DNA of 64,000 bases from assembly GCF_026167545.1 (NCBI RefSeq), contig NZ_CP110678.1, positions 1,547,501-1,611,500 on the forward strand, read 5' to 3'. The position numbers and the translations under genes are program-made. A model generated the notes under the pieces. It had not been told where the DNA came from. It ran no database searches and worked only from the letters and a program-made list of their open reading frames with translations. Shown one piece after another: positions 8,847 through 17,416 of the stretch (position 1 is the stretch's first letter; each line of letters opens with the position of its first letter). This DNA is from Sphingomonas sp. S1-29. GTDB taxonomy: Bacteria; Pseudomonadota; Alphaproteobacteria; Sphingomonadales; Sphingomonadaceae.

Positions 8847-8989
8847 CCCTCTCCCGCTTGCGGGAGAGGGTTGGGTGAGGGTCTTCTTTTTCTGGCCTTC
8901 GCTTCCAAAAAGAAGGCCCTCACCGCTGCGACTAGGGGCCGCAAGTACGGCCCCAAGTCTCGCCCCCTCTCCCGCTTGCGGGAGAGGGT
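8847..8989. repeat. B-type intergenic inverted repeat (143 bp)
   Basis: Flanked by two near-identical palindromes CCCTCTCCCGCTTGCGGGAG (8847-8866 and 8966-8985). Inner arms are GGGTGAGGGTCTTCTTTTT and AGAAGGCCCTCACC. It sits between the methyltransferase and the convergent recN and may act as a bidirectional terminator. The same palindrome recurs at several other intergenic sites. Confidence 0.75.
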
Positions 8990-8996
8990 TTTGGGG

Positions 8997-10655
8997 TCAG
9001 GCCGTTTCCAGCAGTCTTTCGGCCTGGGCGCGGGCTTCGGGCGTTACTTCGGTCCCCGACAGCATCCTTGCGATTTCTTCGCGGCGCTCGTCTGCGTCGA
9101 GCGGGGTGACGCCGGTGCGGGTGACGATGCCGTCGTGGCGCTTGGCGATGCGGTAATGGCGGCGGCCGCGTGCGGCGACCTGTGGGCTGTGGGTTACCAC
9201 CAGCACCTGGGTGTGCGCCGCCAGCCGCGCGAGCCGTTCGCCGATCGCGCTGGCCACCGCGCCGCCGACGCCGCGGTCGATTTCGTCGAACACCAAGGTG
9301 TTCGCCCCGCCCTCCTGCGCCAGCGCGACCTTCATCGCGAGGACGAAGCGCGAGAGCTCGCCGCCGCTGGCGATCTTCATCAGCGGCGCGAAGGGCGCGC
9401 CGGGGTTGGTCGAGACCTCGAATTCGACGCGATCGCGGCCTTCGGGTGCCCAACCTTCGGCCGACGCGACCAGCGTGCGGAAGCGCGCGGCGTCGAGCTT
9501 GAGCGGCGCGAGTTCGCCCGCCACCGCGCGATCGAGCCGCTCGGCGGCGGCCCGGCGCGCCTGGGTCAGCGCGTCGGCGGCGGCTTCGTAGCGTTTCGCC
9601 GCTTTGGCCACCGCGCGCTCGAGCCCCGCCATTCCCGCCTCGCCGCTTTCGAGCAGCGCCAGCCGCCCCGCGAGTTCCTCGGCGAGCGCGGCCAGATCGT
9701 CGGGCTGGACGCGGTGCTTGCGCGCCATCGCGCGCAGCTCGAACAGGCGGGTCTCGTCGGCGTCGAGCGCATTGGGATCGAACGCCAGCGCGGCGGCGGC
9801 GGCATCGACCTGCTCCTGCGCCTCGGCCCCCTCGACGATCGCGCGGTCGACCGAGGCGAGCGCCTCGGCGAGCTGTTCGTGATCCTCGGACACCCGTTCG
9901 AGGATTCGCGCCGCCTGGCGCAGCCGCGCGAGCGCGCCGTCCGAGCCTTCGAGCAGGTCGGCGAGGCCCGAGAGATCGGCGGCGATCCGCTCGCCGCGCT
10001 GCATCGTCGCGCGGCGGTCGGCGAGGATCGCTTCCTCGCCGGGTTCGGCGGCGAGCGCCGCGAGTTCGCCCGCGGCATGTTCGAGCCATTCGCGGTCGCG
10101 CGCGGCGGTTTCCTGCAGCTCGCGCGCCTGGGTCAGCGCGGTGTTGGCGGCGCGCCATTCGCGGTGCGCGGCGGCGGCTTCGCCGGTGTCGATCCGCCCG
10201 AAGGCGTCGAGCAGCGCGCGATGGCCTTTTGGATTCAGCAGACCGCGATCGTCGTGCTGGCCATGGATTTCGACGAGGTGCTGCGCGAGTTCGCGGAGCA
10301 GTCCCGCCGATGCCGGCTGGTCGTTGACGAAGGCACGGCTGCCGCCATCGGCCTTGACGATCCGGCGGATGAGCAACGGTTCGCCGGGTTCGAGATCGAG
10401 GCCGTTTTCGGCGAACAGCGCCGCCACCGGGCCGTCGGCGTGCGGCGTCTCGAAGGTCGCGGTAACCACCGACTGCGTAGCGCCGTGGCGCACCAGCCCG
10501 CTATCGCCGCGCGCGCCGAGCGTCAGCCCGAGCGCGTCGAGCAAGATCGACTTGCCCGCGCCGGTTTCGCCGGTGAGCACGCCGAGTCCTGCGGTGAAAT
10601 CGAGGTCGAGCGCTTCGATCAGCACGACATCGCGAATGGCAAGCGCGGTTAGCAT
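8997..10655 (-). CDS. recN: DNA repair protein RecN
   Basis: SMC-like ATPase for double-strand break repair (552 aa, the usual length). Walker A GETGAGKS lies at residues 29-36. The central coiled-coil region is rich in Ala, Glu and Arg (about residues 150-360). The C-terminal half carries ASGGELSRFVLAMKVALA (signature) and the Walker B region NTLVFDEIDRGVGG, followed by VVTHSPQVAARG (D/H-loop). It lies 57 bases downstream of bamD on the same strand, an order common in alphaproteobacteria (bamD-recN). Confidence 0.97.
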   Translation of the reverse strand: MLTALAIRDVVLIEALDLDFTAGLGVLTGETGAGKSILLDALGLTLGARGDSGLVRHGATQSVVTATFETPHADGPVAALFAENGLDLEPGEPLLIRRIVKADGGSRAFVNDQPASAGLLRELAQHLVEIHGQHDDRGLLNPKGHRALLDAFGRIDTGEAAAAHREWRAANTALTQARELQETAARDREWLEHAAGELAALAAEPGEEAILADRRATMQRGERIAADLSGLADLLEGSDGALARLRQAARILERVSEDHEQLAEALASVDRAIVEGAEAQEQVDAAAAALAFDPNALDADETRLFELRAMARKHRVQPDDLAALAEELAGRLALLESGEAGMAGLERAVAKAAKRYEAAADALTQARRAAAERLDRAVAGELAPLKLDAARFRTLVASAEGWAPEGRDRVEFEVSTNPGAPFAPLMKIASGGELSRFVLAMKVALAQEGGANTLVFDEIDRGVGGAVASAIGERLARLAAHTQVLVVTHSPQVAARGRRHYRIAKRHDGIVTRTGVTPLDADERREEIARMLSGTEVTPEARAQAERLLETA

Positions 10656-10712
10656 CGGATCACCACGCCAACCCTTTTCATCATACGCGCGTCGCGGCTG
10701 CGACGCCGGGCG

Positions 10713-11552
10713 TCAGCTGGTCGGCGCAGCGGCGGTCTCGACCGGCGCAGCGGCGGCGGCGGGCGGTACCGGAACCGGGCCGTTCTCGTTCGCCAGCTTG
10801 TACGCGCGCTCATACCATTCGGTGCCGGGATAGTTGGCGCCGAGCACCGCCGCGGCCTTCGTGGCTTCGTCGCGCAGGCCGAGGTTGAGATAGCTCTCGG
10901 TCAGCCGCATCAGCGCCTCGGGGGTGTGCGTCGTCATCTGATATTGGTCGACCACGCTGCGATAGCGCATCGACGCCGCCAGCCATTGGCCACGCCGGCC
11001 ATAGAAGCGACCGATCTCCATTTCCTTGCCCGCCAGGTGATCGCGCACCAGGTCCATCTTCAGCCGCGCATCGGCGGCGTAGCGGGTGTTGGGATAGCGG
11101 CGCGACAATTCGCCGAGCGAATCGAGCGCCTGCTGGGTGATCTTCTGGTCGCGGGTGACGTCGGTGATCTGCTCGTAATAGCTCAGCGCGATCAGATAAT
11201 AGGCATAAGGCGCGTCGCGGTTGCCCGGATGCACCTGGAGGAAGCGCTGCGCCGACTGGATCGACTCGGTGTAATCCTTGTTCAGATAATAAGCGAAGGC
11301 GCCCATCAGCTGCGCGCGGCGCGCCCAGATCGAATAGGGATGCTGGCGCTCGACCTCGTCGAACAAAGCCGCCGACTGCTTGTACTGGCCGCGATCGAGC
11401 CGCGTCTTGGCCGCGCTATAGAGCGTGCCGACATCGCGCGCGATATAGGCGGTGTCGACATTGGCCTTGTTACCGCCCGCGCAACCGGCGGTGGCGAGGG
11501 CAGCGGCGGTGAGGGCAACCGCGGCGATCGGGCGGAACTGGGGTGTACGCAT
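10713..11552 (-). CDS. bamD: Outer membrane protein assembly factor BamD
   Basis: Lipoprotein of the BAM complex (279 aa). The signal peptide ends in the lipobox ATAGC (Cys24). Tetratricopeptide-type helices follow: LYSAAKTRLDRGQYKQSAAL near residue 42, YYLNKDYTESIQSAQRFL, and RYPNTRYAADARLKMDLV. The Ala/Pro-rich C-terminus (PVPPAAAAAPVETAAAPTS) is an extra tail. The ATG at 11552 is chosen because it gives a proper lipoprotein signal; an earlier ATG at 11630 is unlikely. Confidence 0.95.
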   Translation of the reverse strand: MRTPQFRPIAAVALTAAALATAGCAGGNKANVDTAYIARDVGTLYSAAKTRLDRGQYKQSAALFDEVERQHPYSIWARRAQLMGAFAYYLNKDYTESIQSAQRFLQVHPGNRDAPYAYYLIALSYYEQITDVTRDQKITQQALDSLGELSRRYPNTRYAADARLKMDLVRDHLAGKEMEIGRFYGRRGQWLAASMRYRSVVDQYQMTTHTPEALMRLTESYLNLGLRDEATKAAAVLGANYPGTEWYERAYKLANENGPVPVPPAAAAAPVETAAAPTS

Positions 11553-11679
11553 GGCGTCTCCATACCCGAGGGGAAGCCACCCTAACAATAGCTTTCGCTC
11601 AACGCCCGCAAAGCCTAGCGCGATGCCCATGTTGCCGGCAAAACCGGCAGGCGATCCGTGCCCGATTCAGGAGACTTCC

Positions 11680-12504
11680 ATGCCCGCCACGCTCCTTGCC
11701 ACCCACCGCGTCGAAAAGCCCTGGGGCCGCCACACGCTGTGGCCGGGTTTCGCCAACCCCGCCCCCGGCGGCGAGCCGGTGGGCGAAGTGTGGTTCCAGC
11801 AGCCGGGCGACACCAGCCCCGACCTGCTGATCAAATATCTGTTCACCAGCGAGAAATTGTCGGTGCAGGTCCATCCCAACGACGAACAAGCGCAGGCGCG
11901 CGGGTTGCCGCGCGGCAAGGACGAATGCTGGCTGATCCTGGCCGCCGAGCCCGATTCGACGATCGCGCTGGGGACGCTCGAGCCGATGAGCCGCGAGCAG
12001 CTGCGCAGCGCGTCGCTCGACGGGTCGATCGAGCATCTGCTCGACTGGAAACCGGTGAAGGCGGGCGATTTCTTCTATTCGGGATCGAACACGATCCACG
12101 CGATCGGCGCGGGGATCACCTTGATCGAGGTGCAGCAGAATTCGGAGACGACCTATCGGCTGTATGACTATGGCCGCCCGCGCGAACTCCATCTGGAGGA
12201 CGGCGTCGCGGTGAGCGACCCGGTGCCGTACGAGGCCTATGCCTCGCCCGGCGCGGTCGAACCGGGGCGCGAAGTACTGGTCGAGGGGCCCAAATTCGTG
12301 ATGGAGCGCTGGACCGGCGGCGACCGCTCGGTGGCCGTTCCCGGCGGCGAGACCGGCTGGCTGGTGCCGATCCGTGGGCAGGGATCGGTCGACGGCGTTG
12401 CGTGGAAGGCGGGCGACTGCGTGTCGATCGAGGGCAGCGGGCAGTTGGCAGCCTCGGCCGATGCCGATCTGTTGTTCGCCTATCCGGGTACTAAGCGCGC
12501 GTGA
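11680..12504 (+). CDS. Class I mannose-6-phosphate isomerase-like protein
   Basis: Cupin-fold sugar-phosphate isomerase (274 aa), probably interconverting mannose-6-phosphate and fructose-6-phosphate. It begins with RVEKPWGRHTLWPG. The metal-binding cupin signature SVQVHPNDEQAQ (Gln/His ligands) is near residues 61-72 and the second site DFFYSGSNTIHAIGAG near residues 130-145. The short (about 270 aa) form matches alphaproteobacterial ManA-like proteins lacking the C-terminal domain. AGGAG lies just upstream of the ATG. It is divergent from bamD. Confidence 0.88.
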   Translation: MPATLLATHRVEKPWGRHTLWPGFANPAPGGEPVGEVWFQQPGDTSPDLLIKYLFTSEKLSVQVHPNDEQAQARGLPRGKDECWLILAAEPDSTIALGTLEPMSREQLRSASLDGSIEHLLDWKPVKAGDFFYSGSNTIHAIGAGITLIEVQQNSETTYRLYDYGRPRELHLEDGVAVSDPVPYEAYASPGAVEPGREVLVEGPKFVMERWTGGDRSVAVPGGETGWLVPIRGQGSVDGVAWKAGDCVSIEGSGQLAASADADLLFAYPGTKRA

Positions 12505-12600
12505 CATAGCCGGGCGATGAACGCGGTGTAGTTTCGCGTTCACGCAACCTGCCCTGTGCTGCGCCGTTCTATCGGCACGACACAGGGTAAGGATGCAATC

Positions 12601-13161
12601 ATGCGTACACCGATTCTAGCAGCACTGATCGCGGCGATCGCCATTCCGGCGATGCCCGCGATGGCGCAGACGCCGCAACAGGCGAACCGCGAATATAATC
12701 GTGACCTGCGCGACGCCCAGCGCGACCGCAATCAGGACCTGCGCCGCGCCGACGATCGCCGCGACGTGAACCAGGCGAACCGCGAATATCGCCGCGACGT
12801 TCGCGAAGCGCGACAGGAGCGCCGCCGCGACGTCCAGGATTGGCGCCAGTATCGCAACTACGACTATAATCGCCTGCCCCGCGGCCAGCAGCGTTATTAT
12901 GCCGATCGCTATTATCGCGAGGGCAATTACCAGCAGCGCCGGCTGGGTCGCAACGACCGCATCTATGTTGGGCAGGACAACCGTTATTATTGCCGGCGCA
13001 ACGACGGCACCACCGGCCTGATCGTCGGCGGTCTGGCGGGTGGCGTGCTAGGCAACGTGATCGCACCCGGCAATTCGGGGCTGCTGGGGACCGTCTTGGG
13101 TGCCGTTGGCGGCGGTGTGCTCGGCCGTTCGGTCGACCGCGGGCAGGTTACCTGCCGCTAA
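12601..13161 (+). CDS. Exported Arg-rich glycine-zipper protein
   Basis: A 186-residue secreted protein. Signal peptide residues 1-22 (ending AMAQ). The middle is extremely rich in Arg, Asp, Gln and Asn with a repeated pattern NREYNRDLRDAQRDRNQDLR / NREYRRDVREARQERRRDV, probably a charged coiled coil. After a Tyr-rich stretch comes CRRNDGTTGLIVGGLAGGVL and a second glycine-zipper helix ending in a final Cys-Arg. Glycine-zipper 2TM proteins sit in the outer envelope. A shorter relative lies at 53449 with the same C-terminal module. An AAGGA precedes the ATG; a hairpin terminator follows. Confidence 0.85.
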   Translation: MRTPILAALIAAIAIPAMPAMAQTPQQANREYNRDLRDAQRDRNQDLRRADDRRDVNQANREYRRDVREARQERRRDVQDWRQYRNYDYNRLPRGQQRYYADRYYREGNYQQRRLGRNDRIYVGQDNRYYCRRNDGTTGLIVGGLAGGVLGNVIAPGNSGLLGTVLGAVGGGVLGRSVDRGQVTCR

Positions 13162-13184
13162 GCCCAGCGTCTCGCGATGAAAAG

Positions 13185-13216
13185 AAAGGCCCGACGGGAA
13201 ACCGCCGGGCCTTTTT
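13185..13216 (+). terminator. Rho-independent terminator
   Basis: AAAGGCCCG-ACGGGAAACCG-CCGGGCCTTTTT: GC-rich stem followed by a T-run, directly after the glycine-zipper gene. The A-run on the other side lets it work for the convergent small gene as well. Confidence 0.8.
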
Positions 13217-13225
13217 GCTTTGCGA

Positions 13226-13447
13226 TCAGAAGATGCCGCCGCCCAGGAACAGGCGGAAGCCGGCAACCAGCATCAGCACGATGTTGAAGTTGCGCCCGCC
13301 ATTGCTCGACGACATCGCGCCGACGATCGTGCCGAGCACCAGGAACAGCAGCACGATCCACAGCGACCAGCCGAGGAACGGGATCGCCCCGATGAGAATG
13401 AAGGGGATGGTCGACAGACCAATGAGGATCGAGATGATGTTCAGCAT
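13226..13447 (-). CDS. Small inner-membrane protein, unknown
   Basis: A 73-residue, almost wholly hydrophobic protein with two or three helices (IISILIGLSTIPFILIGAIP; LWIVLLFLVLGTIVGAMSS; NFNIVLMLVAGFRLFLGG). A strong GGAGGGG ribosome-binding site lies 6 bases before the ATG, which supports a real gene. No family recognised. It is downstream of the SOUL gene on the same strand and shares the terminator at 13185-13216. Confidence 0.7.
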   Translation of the reverse strand: MLNIISILIGLSTIPFILIGAIPFLGWSLWIVLLFLVLGTIVGAMSSSNGGRNFNIVLMLVAGFRLFLGGGIF

Positions 13448-13481
13448 AGCCCCTCCGTTATAGGCAGATAATACACTCGGT

Positions 13482-14075
13482 TCAACCGGCGTCGATCGGG
13501 ATCAGCACTTCATTGTGGCGAAGCGGGCCAGGTACGAAGGGTGCGTCGTAGAAGGCGTGCTCGACCATTCCGGCGCCCTTGTGGCCATTGTCGTCGATCC
13601 ACACGCGCAGTTCGGATTCATGCGCGGCGAGCGCGGCGTCGTTCGGCGAACCGTTGAAGCGGATCGCGGCGACGCGGCGCGGGGGCAAGGTTTCGATTGC
13701 GACGTCGTTCGCAGGCGTCGGCAGGCTGTCGCGGTCATAGCGCGACGGCATCACGAAGCGGGTGCGCCAGCCATCGGCATCGCCATTGTCGGCGAGCACC
13801 GGCGCGGTCATCGCGATCTTCTTGCCGGGCCGCGACTTGGCGAAGATATAGTCGGCGAGCGTGCGGAAGCCCTGCCTGAGCGCGGTCTCGCGCAGCCCCG
13901 ACTGGACGGTGGTCGCGACCAGCAGCGCGGGATAGTCGCGCACCTCGATCGCGCCGTCGCGCTGGACCAGCGTATATTCGGGGGTTTCGGGGCGCTTGCG
14001 CAGCAACGCCACGCCGCCGATCGCTGCGGCGGCGACGGCAGCGCCGCCGATCCATTTGGTCCGCTGTTCCATCAT
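13482..14075 (-). CDS. SOUL family heme-binding protein
   Basis: A 197-residue protein. An N-terminal membrane segment (WIGGAAVAAAAIGGVALL, residues 8-25) anchors a SOUL/HBP domain: PEYTLVQRDGAIEVRDYPALLVATT near residues 32-56, RTLADYIFA, KKIAMTAPVL (family hallmark) near residues 84-94, and RVAAIRFNGSPN. SOUL proteins bind heme or other tetrapyrroles; the physiological role in bacteria is unclear. Two adjacent ATGs (14075 and 14072) are possible starts. Confidence 0.88.
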   Translation of the reverse strand: MMEQRTKWIGGAAVAAAAIGGVALLRKRPETPEYTLVQRDGAIEVRDYPALLVATTVQSGLRETALRQGFRTLADYIFAKSRPGKKIAMTAPVLADNGDADGWRTRFVMPSRYDRDSLPTPANDVAIETLPPRRVAAIRFNGSPNDAALAAHESELRVWIDDNGHKGAGMVEHAFYDAPFVPGPLRHNEVLIPIDAG

Positions 14076-14229
14076 CTTCTCCTCATATGAATGCTTGCGA
14101 CGCGAACGTTGGCGGCGGTGCCGAGTTCCTGGCGCCGCGTGGTGAACGCTTTATTCGCCGTATCGCGGCGCATGGTAGCCGCACCTTAACCGTTGTGCGC
14201 GATGGGTGGCGCCGATGGGAGCTTGCGGG

Positions 14230-14943
14230 ATGCGCGGCAGGGTTTTGGGTGCAATGTCGGTCGCTTGCGCGCTGCTCGCCGGATGCGGCGACGCGCCTGC
14301 CACGCTCGATGCGCAGGTCGCGGCGGCGGCGCGCGACGACGATATCGACCCGGTGGTGATGGAGGCGCTCAACGAGCCGATCATGATCGATCCGATGCTG
14401 ACCGCGCAGGCCGACAGCGATTCGGTCCGCCCGCCGCCGCGCCCCTATTCGGGGGCGCTGCCACCCGACGGGATCGCCAGCGGCAGCAACCTCCCCGCCG
14501 GCGAGAAGCTGCTGTCGACCCCTGCCCCGACCGAGCGGCGCAATCCCGCGGCGCGCGAATCGATCACGCTGGAGGCGCTCGCCGCGCGCCGGTTCGGCCC
14601 GGATTGCGCCGCGAGGCTTCGCTATTCGGCCGCTTGGGCGAACCGCCTGCCTACCGCGCTGCCGTTGCACCCCGATGCGCGGGTGATCGAGGCGGCGGGG
14701 GTGCAAGGCGACGGTTGCTCGCTGCGCGCGGTCGGCTTCTATGCCGCGCAGCCGATCCAGGCGATGCTCGACTGGCATTATACCCGCGCGCGGCGGGCGG
14801 GCTATTCGGCCACGCACGAGGTCGACGAGGGCGTCCATATGCTGGCCGGCGCGCGCGGATCGGCGGGCTATGCGCTGTATCTCACCGATCGCGGCGATGG
14901 CGGTACCGACGTCGAGATGATCGTTCGCGACGGGGGCGCCTAA
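14230..14943 (+). CDS. Lipoprotein of unknown function
   Basis: A 237-residue predicted lipoprotein. The signal peptide MRGRVLGAMSVACALLAGC ends in a lipobox (Cys19). The mature protein starts with an acidic, Pro-rich region and has a C-terminal alpha/beta-like domain (residues about 120-237) with TLEALAARRFGPDCAARLRY and a Tyr/Arg region. An earlier GTG at 14206 would add eight residues. I recognise no named family. It is 45 bases upstream of crcB. Confidence 0.75.
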   Translation: MRGRVLGAMSVACALLAGCGDAPATLDAQVAAAARDDDIDPVVMEALNEPIMIDPMLTAQADSDSVRPPPRPYSGALPPDGIASGSNLPAGEKLLSTPAPTERRNPAARESITLEALAARRFGPDCAARLRYSAAWANRLPTALPLHPDARVIEAAGVQGDGCSLRAVGFYAAQPIQAMLDWHYTRARRAGYSATHEVDEGVHMLAGARGSAGYALYLTDRGDGGTDVEMIVRDGGA

Positions 14944-14988
14944 GCGGCTGCCATTTCCTTAAGCGTCGATCCGCGCTACCGCAGCGGC

Positions 14989-15363
14989 ATGTCTTATCTT
15001 CTCGTCATGGCGGGCGGCGCGATCGGCGCCGCTGCGCGGCATTTGGTCGGCCGTGCCACGCTTGCCTGGTTCGGTCCGAATTATCCCTTTGGCACGCTTG
15101 CGGTGAACCTGCTCGGCGGGATCGCGATGGGGCTGTTGTTCGGCCTGCTCGCGCGGATCGGCGAGGGTAGCGAGCAGGTGCGGCTGTTCGTCGGCGTCGG
15201 GGTGCTCGGCGGGTTCACGACCTTTTCGGCGTTCTCGCTCGATACGATGCTGATGCTCGAGCGCGGCGAGCTGGTGCCCGCGCTCGGCTATGTCGTGCTG
15301 TCGGTCGCGGGCGCGATCGCGGCGCTGGCGCTGGGCCTCTCGATCGCGAGGGCGACGGCATGA
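14989..15363 (+). CDS. crcB: Fluoride channel Fluc/CrcB
   Basis: Four-helix membrane protein (124 aa) that exports fluoride as a dual-topology dimer. Signature segments are GGAIGAAARHLVGR (residues 9-22), GTLAVNLLGGIAMGLLFG with the pore Asn, and GVLGGFTTFSAFSLDTM with the Phe-box and Na+ site. Length is normal. The 45-base upstream gap is too short for a fluoride riboswitch and none is seen. The stop overlaps the rluC start by four bases. Confidence 0.95.
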   Translation: MSYLLVMAGGAIGAAARHLVGRATLAWFGPNYPFGTLAVNLLGGIAMGLLFGLLARIGEGSEQVRLFVGVGVLGGFTTFSAFSLDTMLMLERGELVPALGYVVLSVAGAIAALALGLSIARATA

Positions 15364-16493
15364 ACGATACCCCTGACATGCTCCCCGAGCAGAACCCCGA
15401 ATCGGCCAATGTCCGCCAGTTCACCGTGAATGCCGAGGATGACGGCATCCGGCTCGATCGCTGGTTCAAGCGGCATCTGCCCGACACCAGCTTCAACCTC
15501 GTCTCGCGCTGGGCGCGTACCGGCCAGCTTCGCGTCGATGGCGCGCGCGCGACGCCGGGCGACCGGGTGCTGTCGGGCCAGGCGATCCGCGTGCCGCCAG
15601 CCGACCCCGCGCGACCGGTCGCGCCGCGCGCCACGCCGCAGCGCGTCGCGCTGACGCCAGAGGAGGCGGCCTTCGCGCAGAGCCTGGTGATCCACATGGA
15701 CGAACAGGCGCTGGTGCTCAACAAGCCGCCGGGGCTGGCGACGCAGGGTGGCACCAAGACCAACGAGCATGTCGACCGGCTGCTCGACGGGCTGTGGTAC
15801 GAGCATGAAGGCCGGCCCAAATTGGTCCACCGGCTCGACAAGGACACGTCGGGCGCGCTGCTGATCGCGCGCACCGCGCGCGCGGCAACCTTGTTCGCCA
15901 AGAATTTCTCGAACCGCAGCGCCAAGAAGATTTACTGGGCGCTGGTGGTGGGCGTGCCCGAAATCCACGACGGCGTGATCGAGCTGCCGCTGGCCAAACA
16001 GCCGGGATCGGGCGGCGAGAAGATGCATGTCGACGAGGAAGAGGGCGCACCCGCCAAGACTCGCTACCGCGTGATCGAGCGCGCGGGCAATCGCGCCGCC
16101 TGGGTCGAATTACAGCCCTATACCGGGCGGACGCATCAGTTGCGCGTCCATCTGGCGGCGATCGGCCATCCGATCGTCGGCGACGGCAAATATGGCGGGC
16201 AGGAAGCGTTTCTGACCGGCGGCATCTCGCGCAAGATGCACCTGCATGCGCGGCGGATTCGGATCGACCATCCTGAGGGCGGCAAGCTCGACGTCACCGC
16301 CCCACTGCCGACGCATATCGCCGAGAGCATCGACATGCTGGGCTTTGACGTCTCGAAGGGCGACGTGCTGATCGACAGCGGTCCGCCGCCCTCGACGCGC
16401 GAGGAAAAGAAGCAGAAGGCGCGCACCCACGCCAAGAATTTGCGCAAGGAACGCCGCGGCGAGCGGCGGGGCCGCGGGGCCGAGACCAAGTGA
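15360..16493 (+). CDS. rluC: RluA/RluC family 23S rRNA pseudouridine synthase
   Basis: A 377-residue enzyme that isomerises uridines in rRNA. It has an S4 RNA-binding domain at residues about 18-80 (IRLDRWFKRHLPDTSFNLVS), then the catalytic domain with the invariant Asp in HRLDKDTSGALLIARTARAA near residues 158-177 and PYTGRTHQLRVHLAAIGHPI near residues 254-273. The tail (residues 340-377) is highly basic. RluC, rather than RluD, is inferred from the family pattern and is not certain. It overlaps crcB and the HAD gene. Confidence 0.9.
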   Translation: MNDTPDMLPEQNPESANVRQFTVNAEDDGIRLDRWFKRHLPDTSFNLVSRWARTGQLRVDGARATPGDRVLSGQAIRVPPADPARPVAPRATPQRVALTPEEAAFAQSLVIHMDEQALVLNKPPGLATQGGTKTNEHVDRLLDGLWYEHEGRPKLVHRLDKDTSGALLIARTARAATLFAKNFSNRSAKKIYWALVVGVPEIHDGVIELPLAKQPGSGGEKMHVDEEEGAPAKTRYRVIERAGNRAAWVELQPYTGRTHQLRVHLAAIGHPIVGDGKYGGQEAFLTGGISRKMHLHARRIRIDHPEGGKLDVTAPLPTHIAESIDMLGFDVSKGDVLIDSGPPPSTREEKKQKARTHAKNLRKERRGERRGRGAETK

Positions 16494-17152
16494 ACCGTCT
16501 GGCGCTGTTCGATTGCGACGGGACGCTGGTCGACAGCCAGGCGAACATCTGCCTGGCGATGGAGCATTGCTTCGACGTCCACGCGCTGCCCCCGCCCGAT
16601 CGCCACGCGATAAGGCGGATCGTGGGGCTGAGCTTGGTCGAGGCGATCGGCATCCTGCTGCCGCAGGGCGACGAGGCGCTGCACCGCGCGATGGCCGATG
16701 ATTATAAATTGTGCTTCCAGAAGCTGCGCAGCACCGGCGGGCTGCTGCCCGAACCGTTGTTCGAGGGGATCGTCGAGGCGATCGATACGCTGAGCGCGGC
16801 GGGCTGGGTGCTGGGCGTCGCGACGGGTAAGTCGGATCGCGGGTTGAACCTGTTGCTCGCGCATCACGGGTTGGCCGAGCGATTCGTGACGCTGCAGACC
16901 GCCGATCGCCACCCGTCGAAACCGCATCCGGCGATGGCCGCCGCGGCGATCGCCGAGGCTGGCGCTGTCCCTGAGACGACGGTGATGATCGGCGACACCA
17001 GCTTCGACATGGAGATGGCGGTCGCGGCATCGGCGCACCCGCTGGGGGTGAGCTGGGGCTATCACACGCCCGAGGAACTCGCCGACGCCGGCGCGGCGCA
17101 TGTTGCAGGCCATGCACGCGATCTGGCCCCGTATCTCGCGAACCGGTATTAG
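16490..17152 (+). CDS. HAD-IA hydrolase (phosphoglycolate phosphatase-like)
   Basis: A 220-residue HAD phosphatase. Motif I FDCDGTLVDS is at residues 7-16, motif II GVATGKSD near residue 107, motif III Lys in SKPHPAMA near residue 143, and motif IV VMIGDTSFDMEMA near residues 163-175. An alpha-helical cap lies between motifs I and II. The start is GTG overlapping the rluC stop (GTGA). Substrate not deducible; this neighbourhood (rluC-HAD-ATP12) recurs in alphaproteobacteria. Confidence 0.9.
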   Translation: MNRLALFDCDGTLVDSQANICLAMEHCFDVHALPPPDRHAIRRIVGLSLVEAIGILLPQGDEALHRAMADDYKLCFQKLRSTGGLLPEPLFEGIVEAIDTLSAAGWVLGVATGKSDRGLNLLLAHHGLAERFVTLQTADRHPSKPHPAMAAAAIAEAGAVPETTVMIGDTSFDMEMAVAASAHPLGVSWGYHTPEELADAGAAHVAGHARDLAPYLANRY

Positions 17153-17158
17153 GCGGTC

Positions 17159-17416
17159 ATGACGCATCCAGACGATCCCGCGCATGACCCGGCCCACGAT
17201 CCGGCCCATGATCCGGCGATGACCCGCTATTTCCTGATGGTCGCGGCGCGGATCGTGCCGGTGGCGGGGGCGCTGTTCGGGCTGGTGCTGCTCGGCCGTG
17301 CGGTCACGCTGCCCGATCGCATCCTCGGCATGGCGATCGTGCTCGCGGCGATCTTCGTGATGGCAACGCTGCCGCGCGCATTGGCGCGGCGCTGGCGGAC
17401 GCCGCCTGCACCATGA
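17159..17416 (+). CDS. Small membrane protein with N-terminal AHDP repeats
   Basis: An 85-residue protein. The N-terminus holds three tandem Pro-Ala-His-Asp units (PAHDPAHDPAHDPA), then two hydrophobic helices (residues about 28-45 and 52-68) and a basic C-terminus (RRWRTPPAP). The repeat is visible in DNA as 12-base units at 17177-17220. It is packed six bases after the HAD gene and overlaps the ATP12 start, so it belongs to this operon. A start at the internal ATG 17219 would skip the repeats. Confidence 0.65.
   Translation: MTHPDDPAHDPAHDPAHDPAMTRYFLMVAARIVPVAGALFGLVLLGRAVTLPDRILGMAIVLAAIFVMATLPRALARRWRTPPAP

Noticed and set aside
8745-10652. 635-residue open frame on the plus strand across recN
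   Set aside because: It is the antisense shadow of recN, Arg/Gly/Ala-rich with no domain. High GC at third positions keeps such frames open.
14944-14988. Fluoride riboswitch upstream of crcB
   Set aside because: The gap is only 45 bases and has no crcB-motif core.
17177-17220. CRISPR-like tandem repeat
   Set aside because: Units are 12 bases, adjacent without spacers, in frame within a coding region, and there are no cas genes.
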